NCBI RefSeq assembly: GCF_000769655.1
Contig: NZ_CP008887.1
Coordinates: forward strand, 868,001 to 932,000
Length of the DNA stretch: 64,000 bases
Direction of reading: 5' to 3'
Origin: Thermococcus eurythermalis
GTDB taxonomy: Archaea; Methanobacteriota_B; Thermococci; Thermococcales; Thermococcaceae
Part shown: in pieces, positions 27,744 through 36,485 of the stretch
How positions within the stretch are numbered: the stretch's first letter is position 1
How the letters are laid out: the number at the start of each line of letters is the position of its first letter
The notes under the pieces: model-generated
Databases searched by the model: none
Told to the model about the DNA's origin: nothing
What the model saw: only the letters and a program-made list of their open reading frames with translations
Translations under genes and position numbers: made by a program

Positions 27744-28526
27744 TCAGTAGTTCTGGTCGAGCTCGGAGTAGTCCTCGGACTTCTCCTCGACTTCTTCCTC
27801 TTTAATCTCCTCAAGAACCTCGGAGAGGAACTTCTCAAGCTCCTCCCTCGGGAGCTTCTTCCAGCGCTTGTCCTCGGTGGTTATGTAAGCTACTTCTATC
27901 GAATCGGCGGTTGGCTCCTCGAGGGTCTTTGCCAGGGCGAGTATGGCGAGCTTTATCGCCCCGTCCCTGTCGAGGTTGTCGTCGTAGTGCTCCTCGAAGA
28001 TGGCCATCGCCACGTTCCTTCCGCTTCCTATCGCGACTGCCTTCCACTCGAAGTAGGCACCGCTGGGGTCGGTCTCGTAGAGCTCGGGCTTGTCGTTTAT
28101 GCCCGCCATGAGCAGGGCGGCACCAAAGGGCCTCACACCGCCGTACTGGGTGTGGGCCTGCTTGAGGTCGCATATTTTCTTCACCAGAACGGTGAGCGGG
28201 ACGGGTTCGCCGTAGGTGAGCCTGTAAACCTGGGCCTCCAGCCTGGCCCTGTCCACCAGAACGCGGGCGTCGGCTATTATACCGCTCGGGGCGGCGGCTA
28301 TGTGGTCGTCAATCTGGAAAATCTTCTCATAACTTCTCGGCTCGATAAGCTTGCTGGTAATCCTCTTCTCAACGGCCAGGACAACGCCGTCCTTCCATTT
28401 TACTCCTACGGCCGTTGCACCTCTTTTTACAGCCTCCCTCGCATAGTTCACCTGGAACAGCCTTCCGTCCGGGCTGAAAACGGTTATCGCCCGGTCGTAA
28501 CCGGCCTGTGGTGGTACAAACGCCAT
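27744..28526 (-). CDS. psmA: Proteasome alpha subunit
   Basis: 260 residues. The N-terminus [25 protein letters not shown] is the alpha-type signature, and [29 protein letters not shown] follows. The C-terminus is acidic and Glu-rich. It forms the outer rings of the 20S proteasome. First gene of the leftward superoperon psmA-sdo1-rrp4-rrp41-rrp42, with 11 bases to sdo1. Confidence 0.97.
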   Translation of the reverse strand: MAFVPPQAGYDRAITVFSPDGRLFQVNYAREAVKRGATAVGVKWKDGVVLAVEKRITSKLIEPRSYEKIFQIDDHIAAAPSGIIADARVLVDRARLEAQVYRLTYGEPVPLTVLVKKICDLKQAHTQYGGVRPFGAALLMAGINDKPELYETDPSGAYFEWKAVAIGSGRNVAMAIFEEHYDDNLDRDGAIKLAILALAKTLEEPTADSIEVAYITTEDKRWKKLPREELEKFLSEVLEEIKEEEVEEKSEDYSELDQNY

Positions 28527-28578
28527 CTTACATCACCTCTCTTTCTCACTTCCTTTTGGATAGTTGCCGGGTTTTCTA

Positions 28579-28803
28579 TTAAGCTTTTCTATCTCCCTTG
28601 AGGGCTATAACCGCCATCTTCCTTGCGGTTCTCTTTGCGATTTCTAGGGGTATGAAGGCCACTGCAAAAACAGCGAGCCCAACGTAGAGGGACGCCTGGC
28701 CAATGGGCTTGAATATCAGGAGTGCGAAGCCAAGCAGGAGCATGATCAGTCCGACTGAAAGGAACTTTTTGTAGATTTTCCCCATCTCTTCAAGTTCTCC
28801 CAT
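28579..28803 (-). CDS. Small membrane protein with two helices
   Basis: 74 residues from ATG 28803 behind GGTGGT; the longer frame to 28893 would run into the divergent HIT gene. Two hydrophobic segments (FLSVGLIMLLLGFALLIF and SLYVGLAVFAVAFIPLEI) flank a short turn; the C-terminus is basic. No family recognised. Confidence 0.65.
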   Translation of the reverse strand: MGELEEMGKIYKKFLSVGLIMLLLGFALLIFKPIGQASLYVGLAVFAVAFIPLEIAKRTARKMAVIALKGDRKA

Positions 28804-28857
28804 ACCACCACCGGGAGATTTTTTAGGCGGGGGGATTTTAAGCCTTTGGTGTTTGCT

Positions 28858-29307
28858 ATGGAGTGCCCATTCTGCAGACCTCCAAAAGAACAACTACTCT
28901 ACGAGGACGGGCTCATCAGAATCCTCATTGATTCGTATCCCGCAAGCAGGGGTCACCTCCTCGTCGTTCCTAGGAGGCACGTGGAGAGCTGGGGAGAGCT
29001 GAGCCGGGAAGAAAAATCGGCCTTAATCCGGGGGATGGAGCTGGCGATGGAAAAGCTGACTGAAGTCCTTAAGCCTGATGGCTTCAACGTGGGAATGAAC
29101 CTCGGAAGAGCGGCCGGTCAGACCGTCCCGCACCTCCACCTGCACGTGATTCCCCGCTATACCGGAGACTGCGCCCGCCCAAGGGGCGGCGTCAGGAAGG
29201 CAGTCCTCGACGTGGAGGACGAAAACCTCAGTGCAGAAAGCCGGTGGGAGAAGAACAGAATGGGCGAAAAAGAAATCGAAGCGCTGGGGAAGGCCTTCAA
29301 GTCCTGA
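28858..29307 (+). CDS. HIT-family nucleotide hydrolase
   Basis: 149 residues from ATG 28858. A CPFC pair lies at the N-terminus, RGHLLVVPRRHV in the middle, and the histidine triad HLHLHVIPR near residue 95 with catalytic His. HIT proteins hydrolyse dinucleoside polyphosphates or nucleoside phosphoramidates. The 3' end overlaps the convergent MazG-like gene by 11 bases. Confidence 0.94.
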   Translation: MECPFCRPPKEQLLYEDGLIRILIDSYPASRGHLLVVPRRHVESWGELSREEKSALIRGMELAMEKLTEVLKPDGFNVGMNLGRAAGQTVPHLHLHVIPRYTGDCARPRGGVRKAVLDVEDENLSAESRWEKNRMGEKEIEALGKAFKS

Positions 29308-29614
29308 GCGGGTACTTTTTCCCGTTCTTCTCGATTTTTTCTTCAACGGCCCTGTCAAGGTCTATGCCCAGCTCGTGGGCGAGGAGCGTGAGGTAGATGA
29401 TGACGTCGGCTATCTCGTCGGCTATGGCCTCCTTCTTGGCCGGGTCTTTAATCGACTCCAGTATTTCCTCGTCGCTCTCCCACTGGAAGTGCTCAAGCAG
29501 TTCCCCCATCTCCACGGCGGCGGATATGGCCAGGTTCTTCGGCGTGTGGTATTTCATCCAGCCCCTCGCGTCGCGGAAGGCAACGAGCTTTTCCTCAAGC
29601 TCCCGGAAGTGCAT
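29297..29614 (-). CDS. MazG-like nucleotide pyrophosphohydrolase
   Basis: 105 residues. The all-alpha NTP-PPase motif is present: EMGELLEHFQW (ExxE) and DEIADVIIYL (ExxD), plus the terminal Lys-rich EKNGKKYP common in this group. The size and KNLAISAAVEMGEL stretch resemble the RS21-C6/dCTPase-type enzymes that sanitise nucleotide pools. Second gene after a small helical protein (10-base gap). Confidence 0.92.
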   Translation of the reverse strand: MHFRELEEKLVAFRDARGWMKYHTPKNLAISAAVEMGELLEHFQWESDEEILESIKDPAKKEAIADEIADVIIYLTLLAHELGIDLDRAVEEKIEKNGKKYPLRT

Positions 29615-29623
29615 GGTACCACC

Positions 29624-29911
29624 TCAGTAGGCGTGGGCATCGGCTTTCCTCAGGAGCTCCAGGAGCTTCAGAAACTTCTCAAGCTCCTCCCTGGGGAAGT
29701 GGTTCTCAACGTCGTCTTCAGGGTCAAGCCCCGCCAGAAACTCCCGGACCTTCAAAAGGTCATCGAGGTCTTCCTGGAGCTCAATGGCCCTTTGAGTAAA
29801 TTCGTAGCTCGTGTAGGGGCTCTCAAGGGCCCTCTGCTGGTTGGAAACTATGGCTATCTTCACTTCTGCTATTGTCTCGTCCAGAATATCCAAAAGCTCG
29901 CGGACTTTCAT
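29624..29911 (-). CDS. Small helical hypothetical protein
   Basis: 95 residues from ATG 29911 (MKVRELLDILDETIAEVK). Entirely helical in appearance and acidic, with a coiled-coil-like middle (RAIELQEDLDDLLKVREFL). No motif recognised. It is upstream of, and probably co-transcribed with, the MazG-like gene. Confidence 0.6.
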   Translation of the reverse strand: MKVRELLDILDETIAEVKIAIVSNQQRALESPYTSYEFTQRAIELQEDLDDLLKVREFLAGLDPEDDVENHFPREELEKFLKLLELLRKADAHAY

Positions 29912-30003
29912 TATTACCACGCCCTTATTATGTGCGAATACGTATTTAAAGTTCTCGAAAAGTTTTTATGTTACAGTTGCTAAGGCAGTATGCGGTGGTC
30001 TCA

Positions 30004-30261
30004 ATGGACTTTGCCCTCTTTATGGAGAGGTACGGGTACAAGATACTCTTCGCGATATTTGGGGGCATTGTTCTGCTGATATTCGGGGTTGTTCTGCTCT
30101 CCGTGTACTCGTTCCTGAAGCTCTACGGGCTCCTGCTCGGGGGGCTGCTCCTCATCAGCATAGCGGTGTACGCGTTCTTTGCCAAGCGCAGATACCTCAA
30201 CGCTTACGGAGAAGCCCTCGGGAAATACTTCTACGACCCGAAATACGGAAAGAAACCTTGA
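30004..30261 (+). CDS. Small membrane protein with two helices
   Basis: 85 residues from ATG 30004 behind GGTGGT; the longer frame from 29968 has no ribosome binding site. Two long hydrophobic segments (ILFAIFGGIVLLIFGVVLLS and LLLGGLLLISIAVYAFF) and a basic tail (AKRRYLN). A TATA-like AGTTTTTATG lies near 29958. Family not recognised. Confidence 0.6.
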   Translation: MDFALFMERYGYKILFAIFGGIVLLIFGVVLLSVYSFLKLYGLLLGGLLLISIAVYAFFAKRRYLNAYGEALGKYFYDPKYGKKP

Positions 30262-30310
30262 GAGTTTTATGAAAATTCTTTGACTTTTTCAGCTTTCTTC
30301 CGAGCCACAA

Positions 30311-30320
30311 GTTTTATACC
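30311..30320 (+). promoter_or_regulatory. TATA box of iorA
   Basis: GTTTTATACC about 30-38 bases before ATG 30349, with GGTGGTGGT as ribosome binding site. Confidence 0.55.
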
Positions 30321-30348
30321 GACAAAACGATGCTTTTCTGGTGGTGGT

Positions 30349-32253
30349 ATGGAAGCGGCTAAGGCTTACCCTTCTGACTCGGCTGGAGTGAAGACCGAAA
30401 AGCGCGAGAAGAAGCTTCTCATGGGAAACGAAGCGATAGCATACGGCGCCCTTGAGAGCGGTGTCGTTTTTGCCACCGGTTACCCCGGAACGCCTTCGAC
30501 CGAGGTTGTAGAGACCATAGCAAGGCTCAAGCCAGAAGTTTTTGCCGAGTGGGCCCCCAACGAGAAGGTCGCCCTTGAGGAAGCGGCCGGAGTTGCCTAC
30601 GCCGGCCTCAGGGCGCTCGTCACGATGAAGTGTGTCGGCCTCAACGTCGCCGCCGACCCCCTCATGAGCCTTGCCTATTCTGGCGTTGAAGGCGGCCTTG
30701 TAATCCTCGTGGCGGACGACCCAGGGCCGCACACCAGCCAGACCGAGCAGGACGACCGCTACTACGGCAAGCTCTCGCTTTTGCCCGTTCTTGAGCCAGC
30801 CGACCCGCAGGAGGCCCACGACCTCATCAAGTATGCCTACGAGCTGAGCGAGAAGTACAAAGTCCCTGTCATATTCAGGACGACCACGAGGGTGAACCAC
30901 ACGACGAGCGACGTTGAGGTCGGTGAGTTCGTCGAGCTCGACAGGGAGCCCGTCTTCAAGAAGGACATTGAGAGGTATGTGCGCGCGAGCATGGAGGGCA
31001 ACAGGAAGCGCCACAGGTGGCTGAACGAGACGCTGAGAAAGATTGAGGAGGAGTTCAACACGATGCCCTTCAACTGGATTGAAGGCAAAGATGACGCTAA
31101 AATCGGTATAATCGTCGAGGGTGCGCCCTACAACTACGTGCGCGAGGTCGTTCCTAAGCTAAACGCTGAGTTCAAGATTCTCAAGCTCTCCACGCCGCAC
31201 CCGCTCCCGAAGAAGCTGGTCACTGACTTCCTCAAGACCGTTGACTACGCGATTGTGGTCGAGGACGGCGCGCCGTTCCTTGAGGAGGAGGTCAAGATAG
31301 CCGCCTATGAGGCGGGCCTCAACGTCCCGATCTACGGCAAGAGGACCGGACATCTCCCGCTTGAAGGCGAGCTTACCCCAAGCCTCGTGAGGAACGCCCT
31401 TCTGAAGCTCCTCGGCGAGGAGGGAGAGACCTACGAGAAGCCGGAAGAAGTGAAGTTCGCCGAGAGCCTCGCACCGAAGAGACCACCCGTGATGTGCCCC
31501 GGCTGTCCGCACAGGGGAAGCTATAGGGCCGCTTTGGACGCCCTCCGCGACCTCAAGCTCGGCCGTTACAAAATCCCGATACATGGCGACATAGGTTGCT
31601 ACGCCCTCTCGCTCCTCCCGCCGCTTGAAGCCATCTGGACTGAGTACGTGATGGGCGCCAGTATAAGCCTCGCCAACGGCCAGAGCGTCGTGATGAACAA
31701 GAAGATAATAGCCACCATAGGAGACTCCACGTTCTTTCACAACGGAATCCAGCCGCTGATTGATGCAGTCTACAAGAATCTGAACGTCCTGGTTATGATA
31801 CTCGACAACAGGACGACGGCGATGACAGGCCACCAGCCCCACCCCGGAACCGGCGGAAGCGAGACTGGCAGGAAGTTCAATGAGATTGACATCGAGGCGC
31901 TCGTCAAGGCGCTCGGAGTGAAGTACGTGAAGACCGTTGACCCATACGACCTCAAGGCTACGAGGGAGGCAATAAAGGAGGCAATGGGGGTTGAGGGGCC
32001 GGCCGTCATAATAGCGAGGCGCGAGTGTGTCATACCCGTCATAAGGCGTGGTGAGATAGGTGAAATCCCCGTAGTCATCGAAGACAAGTGCACCGGCTGT
32101 AAGGCCTGCATACTCCTGACCGGCTGTCCGGCGCTCGTTTACGACCCGGAGACGAAGAAGGTCAGGATAGACGGCCTCATATGCACCGGCTGCGGCCTCT
32201 GCAACCAGCTCTGCCCCTTCGAGGCCATAAAGTTCCCGAGCGAGCTTAAGTAA
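30349..32253 (+). CDS. iorA: Indolepyruvate ferredoxin oxidoreductase alpha subunit
   Basis: 634 residues from ATG 30349. N-terminal pyrimidine-binding-type domain (LLMGNEAIAYGALESGVVFATGYPGTPSTE), CPGCPHRGSYRA before the TPP domain, the TPP-Mg motif GDSTFFHNGIQPL...LDNRTTAMTG, and a C-terminal two-cluster ferredoxin domain (CTGCKACILLTGCP and CTGCGLCNQLCP). The enzyme oxidatively decarboxylates aryl pyruvates from aromatic amino acids, reducing ferredoxin. The beta subunit gene iorB, which lies next to iorA in several Thermococcales, is not downstream here; an AT-rich island follows. Confidence 0.96.
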   Translation: MEAAKAYPSDSAGVKTEKREKKLLMGNEAIAYGALESGVVFATGYPGTPSTEVVETIARLKPEVFAEWAPNEKVALEEAAGVAYAGLRALVTMKCVGLNVAADPLMSLAYSGVEGGLVILVADDPGPHTSQTEQDDRYYGKLSLLPVLEPADPQEAHDLIKYAYELSEKYKVPVIFRTTTRVNHTTSDVEVGEFVELDREPVFKKDIERYVRASMEGNRKRHRWLNETLRKIEEEFNTMPFNWIEGKDDAKIGIIVEGAPYNYVREVVPKLNAEFKILKLSTPHPLPKKLVTDFLKTVDYAIVVEDGAPFLEEEVKIAAYEAGLNVPIYGKRTGHLPLEGELTPSLVRNALLKLLGEEGETYEKPEEVKFAESLAPKRPPVMCPGCPHRGSYRAALDALRDLKLGRYKIPIHGDIGCYALSLLPPLEAIWTEYVMGASISLANGQSVVMNKKIIATIGDSTFFHNGIQPLIDAVYKNLNVLVMILDNRTTAMTGHQPHPGTGGSETGRKFNEIDIEALVKALGVKYVKTVDPYDLKATREAIKEAMGVEGPAVIIARRECVIPVIRRGEIGEIPVVIEDKCTGCKACILLTGCPALVYDPETKKVRIDGLICTGCGLCNQLCPFEAIKFPSELK

Positions 32254-32363
32254 AGACTATTCATGAATGCTATATGTTGCCTGGTATATTATTTTCCATT
32301 TATATTAGTACGCTAGTGGAAAATTTTTTAAGTAGTATATTATACAAACGACAGGGTGATATT

Positions 32364-33284
32364 ATGTCGAAATATGGTCTATGGTATTATATGCCATATG
32401 GTGGGAATTACCAAACGTTCCCAACCAATAAAACGGGCGCTCTTTGTGAGCTTGGGTTCGATTACCTGATAGCATTGCATACAAGTGGGAAGAACAATAG
32501 GTACGGCAACATGCCATACGGCACAACTTTTACTGAGGGATTAAAGAATGGAGGTAACTTTGGGAAGTGGCTTGAAGAACACGTCGGGACAAAAATATCT
32601 GAAAGATTAAGAGCCGATGGGTACGCCCCCATACCATACATCGCAGAGATTCCTGTAAAACATAAAGAGATTCCCCCATTGGATTATCTCCTCGGATGGA
32701 TTGAAGGAGTGTATCTCAATACAAGCGGGCTGTTAAGGGGTTTCTATTGGTATTACGAGTATCCCTGGCAGGTTTCAAATGGCATCACCCCAATGAATTA
32801 TGTTAAGGAGATTTCAGACCAAGTAAAAACATGGGGCCTCCAACTTATATGGATTCCATATCTCCACATCTCAGAAAACAGTGAAGATTTCCAAAAACTT
32901 ATGAGCATGTATGAAAACAAGATAAAGTGCATACACTACATAGTTGATCACACTGACATCCCCAAACTCTCCAAGCACTTCACCAAAATTTTCATTCAAC
33001 CAAATTATTATCAGAAAAAGACTATACTGAGAGACGATAATGGCAAGGTTAGTCTTCGAGTTTGGTTTGAAGGCGTCATCGAGTACCTCAGGGAGTACCA
33101 CAAGATGAATAATATCTACATGGAACTGGAATGTGACGGAGCAGTAAAGGGAAGCTCGGAAAGCCTCAAAAAGGCTTGTGAATATACCAAGTACGCCAAT
33201 AAACTTCAAGATAGAGCATATTACTTTGATGTCAATGTAAGTAATTTATACGTGCTCAGGGATAAATGTCCAGGGTACGTATAG
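32364..33284 (+). CDS. DUF4855-like putative TIM-barrel protein
   Basis: 306 residues from ATG 32364 behind AGGGTGAT. The sequence is rich in Tyr and Trp (LWYYMPYGGNYQTFP, GFYWYYEYPWQVS) and contains FIQPNYYQ near residue 215 and YMELECDG near 250. QPNY and the following Glu pattern resemble DUF4855 and related glycoside-hydrolase-like barrels. No signal peptide is seen. Codon use and base composition are clearly more AT-rich than in flanking genes, which suggests transfer. It is followed after 11 bases by a surface-protein gene. Catalytic function is not shown. Confidence 0.55.
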   Translation: MSKYGLWYYMPYGGNYQTFPTNKTGALCELGFDYLIALHTSGKNNRYGNMPYGTTFTEGLKNGGNFGKWLEEHVGTKISERLRADGYAPIPYIAEIPVKHKEIPPLDYLLGWIEGVYLNTSGLLRGFYWYYEYPWQVSNGITPMNYVKEISDQVKTWGLQLIWIPYLHISENSEDFQKLMSMYENKIKCIHYIVDHTDIPKLSKHFTKIFIQPNYYQKKTILRDDNGKVSLRVWFEGVIEYLREYHKMNNIYMELECDGAVKGSSESLKKACEYTKYANKLQDRAYYFDVNVSNLYVLRDKCPGYV

Positions 33285-33295
33285 AGGTGCCTACC

Positions 33296-34669
33296 ATGGC
33301 AAAAAGGAACAACGTCTTTGGTTTTCTTATCATTTTCATTGTGCTCCTCGAATATACCCTGCCAACCCCGGATGTCGTCGCCTCAAAGGATTGTGGCCCC
33401 CCGGACGTCCTGTTCATAAAGTCAGCTGCAGTGGTGGGGGAAGACGATGCCTTCGTCATCGTAGGCGTTGCCGGTTACATACCACCTCTCCCAATGAATC
33501 TGACTTTAACCAGGGAGTTCGTACTCAGCTACTACATGAACGCCACCGAGATGCTGGAAAACTACACCTCCAGAGGGCTGGAAAAACTGAAAAGTCCCTA
33601 CTCCTACGACCCAGACTACGGAGCGTACGAGAGTCTGTTTGAGAACACGTATCTGTTTTACATCAACGTGAGTGGCGTTTATCTCGTGTATCCTCACCGG
33701 TTTGCGTATCCCTTTTCGTATCCGTTCATCCAGTACTCCGAGGGAGATAGAATCATCTATGAGGGCGAGGATCTGTGGTATCTGGGGCTACCAGCCCCTA
33801 TTCCGAGCATACAATGGGATGAAGGCACTGCATATCCCTACCAATACAGCTTTTATATCCTAAACCGGTCGTGTATAGAACCGGCTAACAAGCTCGCCCT
33901 TCACCCCTTAAACCCATACATAGGGGAGCCCATGGAATCTGCCATGTTAAATGGAAGTGTTTATAACTTTAACACGGGATTTGCATGGGTGAGCGTCAGC
34001 GTTCAGAACCCGTCCTGGGTAGCATTCTCGTGGAACGTTTCAGAAGCAATTATCCAAGGTGGGCTTGGATATTCGCCAGGGGAAGTTGAATTTGTCACGG
34101 CGCCTGTTGAATACTGCTATCCCGATCTCGAAAAGGGTGCGAGCTTCTGCCGTCCCGTCGTCCCCAACCTGACCGTAGCATACCTGGGAAACCTGCAGAT
34201 CTGGGCAATTCCAGAAAAGAGCGGAGACACATGCAGTTTCCACTACTACGTGACCACAGTGGTTCAGAGGGAAAATGGCACTTATGCCGCCCAATTTCTG
34301 TACAACACCACAGATACCCGTGATATACCTCCGTACAGCATTTTGCTTCTCAACATGACCGGCTGGACACGCCATGAACCGGAACTCATCTACACCGGCA
34401 ATGTCAGAGATTACCGAGTCATTAAGCTCCTCAGATACACCTACAACCCCGAGGCATGGGACAAACTGAACGTTAAACCTGCAGAGAACTTCACAGTATT
34501 CTCACCCGTTGAATGTGGAAAATCAACCATCAACGCCACACGGGGGAGCAACACAACATGCATCTCCTATAACTCCGGGAAGAACTCTCAAACCGCCCCT
34601 GCGGTGATGTACGCTTCCATCGGATTCCTGGCAGGGTTTATAGGAGCAACAATTTGGAGAAGAAGGTGA
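33296..34669 (+). CDS. Secreted, membrane-anchored, N-glycosylated surface protein (unknown)
   Basis: 457 residues from ATG 33296, six bases after AGAGGTG. An N-terminal signal segment (FGFLIIFIVLLEYTLPT) and a C-terminal anchor (APAVMYASIGFLAGFIGATI then RRR) bracket an extracellular part. That part has many N-x-S/T sequons (NLT, NAT, NYT, NVS, NRS, NGS, NTT, NMT and others) and several Cys. No known domain was recognised. Its gene follows the DUF4855-like gene closely, so they may work together at the cell surface. The downstream end abuts a truncated PIN toxin. Confidence 0.65.
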   Translation: MAKRNNVFGFLIIFIVLLEYTLPTPDVVASKDCGPPDVLFIKSAAVVGEDDAFVIVGVAGYIPPLPMNLTLTREFVLSYYMNATEMLENYTSRGLEKLKSPYSYDPDYGAYESLFENTYLFYINVSGVYLVYPHRFAYPFSYPFIQYSEGDRIIYEGEDLWYLGLPAPIPSIQWDEGTAYPYQYSFYILNRSCIEPANKLALHPLNPYIGEPMESAMLNGSVYNFNTGFAWVSVSVQNPSWVAFSWNVSEAIIQGGLGYSPGEVEFVTAPVEYCYPDLEKGASFCRPVVPNLTVAYLGNLQIWAIPEKSGDTCSFHYYVTTVVQRENGTYAAQFLYNTTDTRDIPPYSILLLNMTGWTRHEPELIYTGNVRDYRVIKLLRYTYNPEAWDKLNVKPAENFTVFSPVECGKSTINATRGSNTTCISYNSGKNSQTAPAVMYASIGFLAGFIGATIWRRR

Positions 34670-34671
34670 CG

Positions 34672-34749
34672 GTTTATTCGCTCAGCACTTTCGCTAATCG
34701 GCGTTTCAAAGAGGTAGCTGTACATGACGTTCGCGTCAATATAGATCAC
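34672..34749 (-). pseudogene. Truncated PIN-domain toxin (VapC-like)
   Basis: GTG 34749 begins VIYIDANVMYSYLFETPISESAERI, the first strand (IDAN, first acidic residue) of a PIN-domain nuclease. After about 26 residues the frame runs into antisense of the upstream surface-protein gene and no further PIN motif appears. The start overlaps the end of the antitoxin frame, as in VapBC operons. It is cut at the island boundary near 34671. Confidence 0.7.
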
Positions 34750-34950
34750 TGAACTCAGCCTCCAGCTCGTATGCCTTAAGCTCCCCAAACTCCGCCTTTC
34801 CCAAAATCCTCCTAAGTTTTCTGAAGTCGCCCTTTGGTCGTTTTTTCTCCTTTACAAGCTCTTTGCGAGGCAGTTCAAGCTCCAAGAGCCTCTTCAGTTC
34901 TTCGGGGTCAGTGTTTTGGGGACATTCACCCTGATAGTAATGACTGGCAT
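34736..34950 (-). pseudogene. Frameshifted VapB-like antitoxin
   Basis: ATG 34950 follows GGGTGGTCAT and reads MPVITIRVNVPKTL, the start of a ribbon-type antitoxin, but stops after 18 codons. The neighbouring frame continues with PEELKRLLELELPRKELV and ends at 34736. A slip in the CCCCAAAA run (about 34914-34922) explains it. Base calling at this run should be checked; if real, both partners of the toxin-antitoxin pair are dead. Confidence 0.6.
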
Positions 34951-34990
34951 ATGACCACCCAATAAACATTGGAGGGGGAAGTTAAAGCCC

Positions 34991-35674
34991 TTACTCCTTC
35001 CACACCTCTAAAACCATGAACCTCCTAACGAGCGGGTTCGGGTAGAGCTCCCAGCCAATACCTTCCGTCCCCGCTTCAATTTCCCCGTAGAGACCGCCCT
35101 CGCGCGGGTCTAAGCTTTCTCCGTAGATTTTTCCGGGGTGAATTTCCACCTTCATGTAGCGGGGGAGACCGACGATGGCCCTGCCGTGCTCCCTCGCGTA
35201 GTCAATCGCCCACTTGGCCGTGTATAGTCCTGCGTAAATCTCCGCTATCCTGACCGGGACGCTGGACTTGCCGATGGCGATTATTTCTATCCCGGTTTCC
35301 TCCCAGAACTTCTTGGCGAGGGGTTGCAGGTCTTTGGCAAGGTCCTTCCAGACTTCCTTTCCCCTGTCCGTTATTGTCAAAGCATCAATGGTGGGCTCAT
35401 CGAGCTTTCTGACTTCCACCCCTCCTATGGTGGAGTCGAGGTGGACGACGTCGGGCTTGACTTCCCTCGCGAACTCCACTGCAAGGAAGGCCTCGTCCCT
35501 TATCGCCTGTCTGCCGCTCATGTCGTAATCGAAGGGGTTGGCGTACCTCACCCTGCTGAGTGTCGCCGTCCTGTAGGGCTTCTCGACGAGCACCACCGCA
35601 GTTGCTATCAGGCCAATAGGCTCATACTCCTCCGTTAAGAGTGCTCCGCCAGTGTCAGCCGCAACAATCCTCAT
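34991..35674 (-). CDS. DUF4152 protein, PF2046-like nuclease candidate
   Basis: 227 residues from ATG 35674 (MRIVAADTGGALLTEEYEPIG) with GGTGAT upstream; the longer frame to 35893 overlaps a divergent gene. DTGG at the N-terminus, HLDSTIGGVEVRKLDEP in the middle and later Asp/Glu residues suggest an RNase H-like fold. The P. furiosus homologue PF2046 has, as I recall, been reported as a single-strand DNA 3'-5' exonuclease. DNA repair role is inferred. Confidence 0.7.
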   Translation of the reverse strand: MRIVAADTGGALLTEEYEPIGLIATAVVLVEKPYRTATLSRVRYANPFDYDMSGRQAIRDEAFLAVEFAREVKPDVVHLDSTIGGVEVRKLDEPTIDALTITDRGKEVWKDLAKDLQPLAKKFWEETGIEIIAIGKSSVPVRIAEIYAGLYTAKWAIDYAREHGRAIVGLPRYMKVEIHPGKIYGESLDPREGGLYGEIEAGTEGIGWELYPNPLVRRFMVLEVWKE

Positions 35675-35739
35675 GGTGATCACCGGTAACGACCAATTAC
35701 CAATATACGACCCCGCTTTAACTCTCTTGGTGTGGGCCA

Positions 35740-36114
35740 ATGGACGACACGATTTATGAAGCTTTGGGGAAGTACGTGGACAGCCTCTCAAACTCCCTGT
35801 ACCTCGGGACGGCGCGGGGCAGGGTCTATCTCGACGGCAGACCCATAACCCCCGACGGTGTGAAGCTCTCCCTGTTCTTCTCTGGAAAATCAATAGAGGT
35901 AAGCTCCCTCTGGGGGAAGCGGGAGCACGGGGCGCTCTACCTGAGGGGCTCTCCAGAGGTGAGCTTCCATTCTGGCCGTGTTGAGCTGCTTTTCCTGACG
36001 AGAAAGGGCAGGGTTCTCGTCCGGCTCAGGGCAGGGAAGGGCTTTGCCAGGGTTCTAGCAAACACGGCCTCCCTCTGCGTTGGCGGTATTGGCTCGCTCT
36101 GGGTCAGAGGCTGA
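35740..36114 (+). CDS. Hypothetical beta-rich protein, 124 aa
   Basis: ATG 35740 behind TTGGTGTGGG. Many short strands with Arg/Lys and Gly turns (LYLGTARGRVYLDGRPITPDGVKLSLFFSG). No cysteine cluster or catalytic motif was recognised. It is convergent with the next gene, with only six bases between stops. Confidence 0.55.
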   Translation: MDDTIYEALGKYVDSLSNSLYLGTARGRVYLDGRPITPDGVKLSLFFSGKSIEVSSLWGKREHGALYLRGSPEVSFHSGRVELLFLTRKGRVLVRLRAGKGFARVLANTASLCVGGIGSLWVRG

Positions 36115-36120
36115 GTCTCG

Positions 36121-36438
36121 TCACCGCTCGGAACTCGGCAAACTCATCATCCCCTTCAGTTTCTCCAGCTCCTCCCTTAAAGACCTTGCCGTCTCCTCAT
36201 TTCCCGTCAGCGATGAATACTTTTTCACCGCTTCTTCAAGCTCCGGGTACTTTCCAAGGAAGCCCACCAGCCTCTCGGCCGGGACGAGCATCCCCGTCTC
36301 CCTGTAGACTATCAGGACGCCGAGGGCCTTCAGGGCGTCGAGGAAGGCCTCAAAGGCCTCGTCGTACCTGCTCTCGCCCATCAGCCTCTCGCCCCTCTCA
36401 ATGTAGGAGTTGAACCTTTCGATGAGTGCCTCCTCCAT
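36121..36438 (-). CDS. Small helical (TPR/HEPN-like) protein, 105 aa
   Basis: ATG 36438 behind GGTGGG. The N-terminal helix pair (YIERGERLMGESRYDEAFEAFLDALKAL) has a TPR-like look; the C-terminus is helical and charged. No catalytic motif. It is divergent from the AI-2E-type transporter. Confidence 0.55.
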   Translation of the reverse strand: MEEALIERFNSYIERGERLMGESRYDEAFEAFLDALKALGVLIVYRETGMLVPAERLVGFLGKYPELEEAVKKYSSLTGNEETARSLREELEKLKGMMSLPSSER

Positions 36439-36485
36439 GTTCCCACCGACGGGTTTTTATAGGACGTTTTAATAAACGTTCTGAA

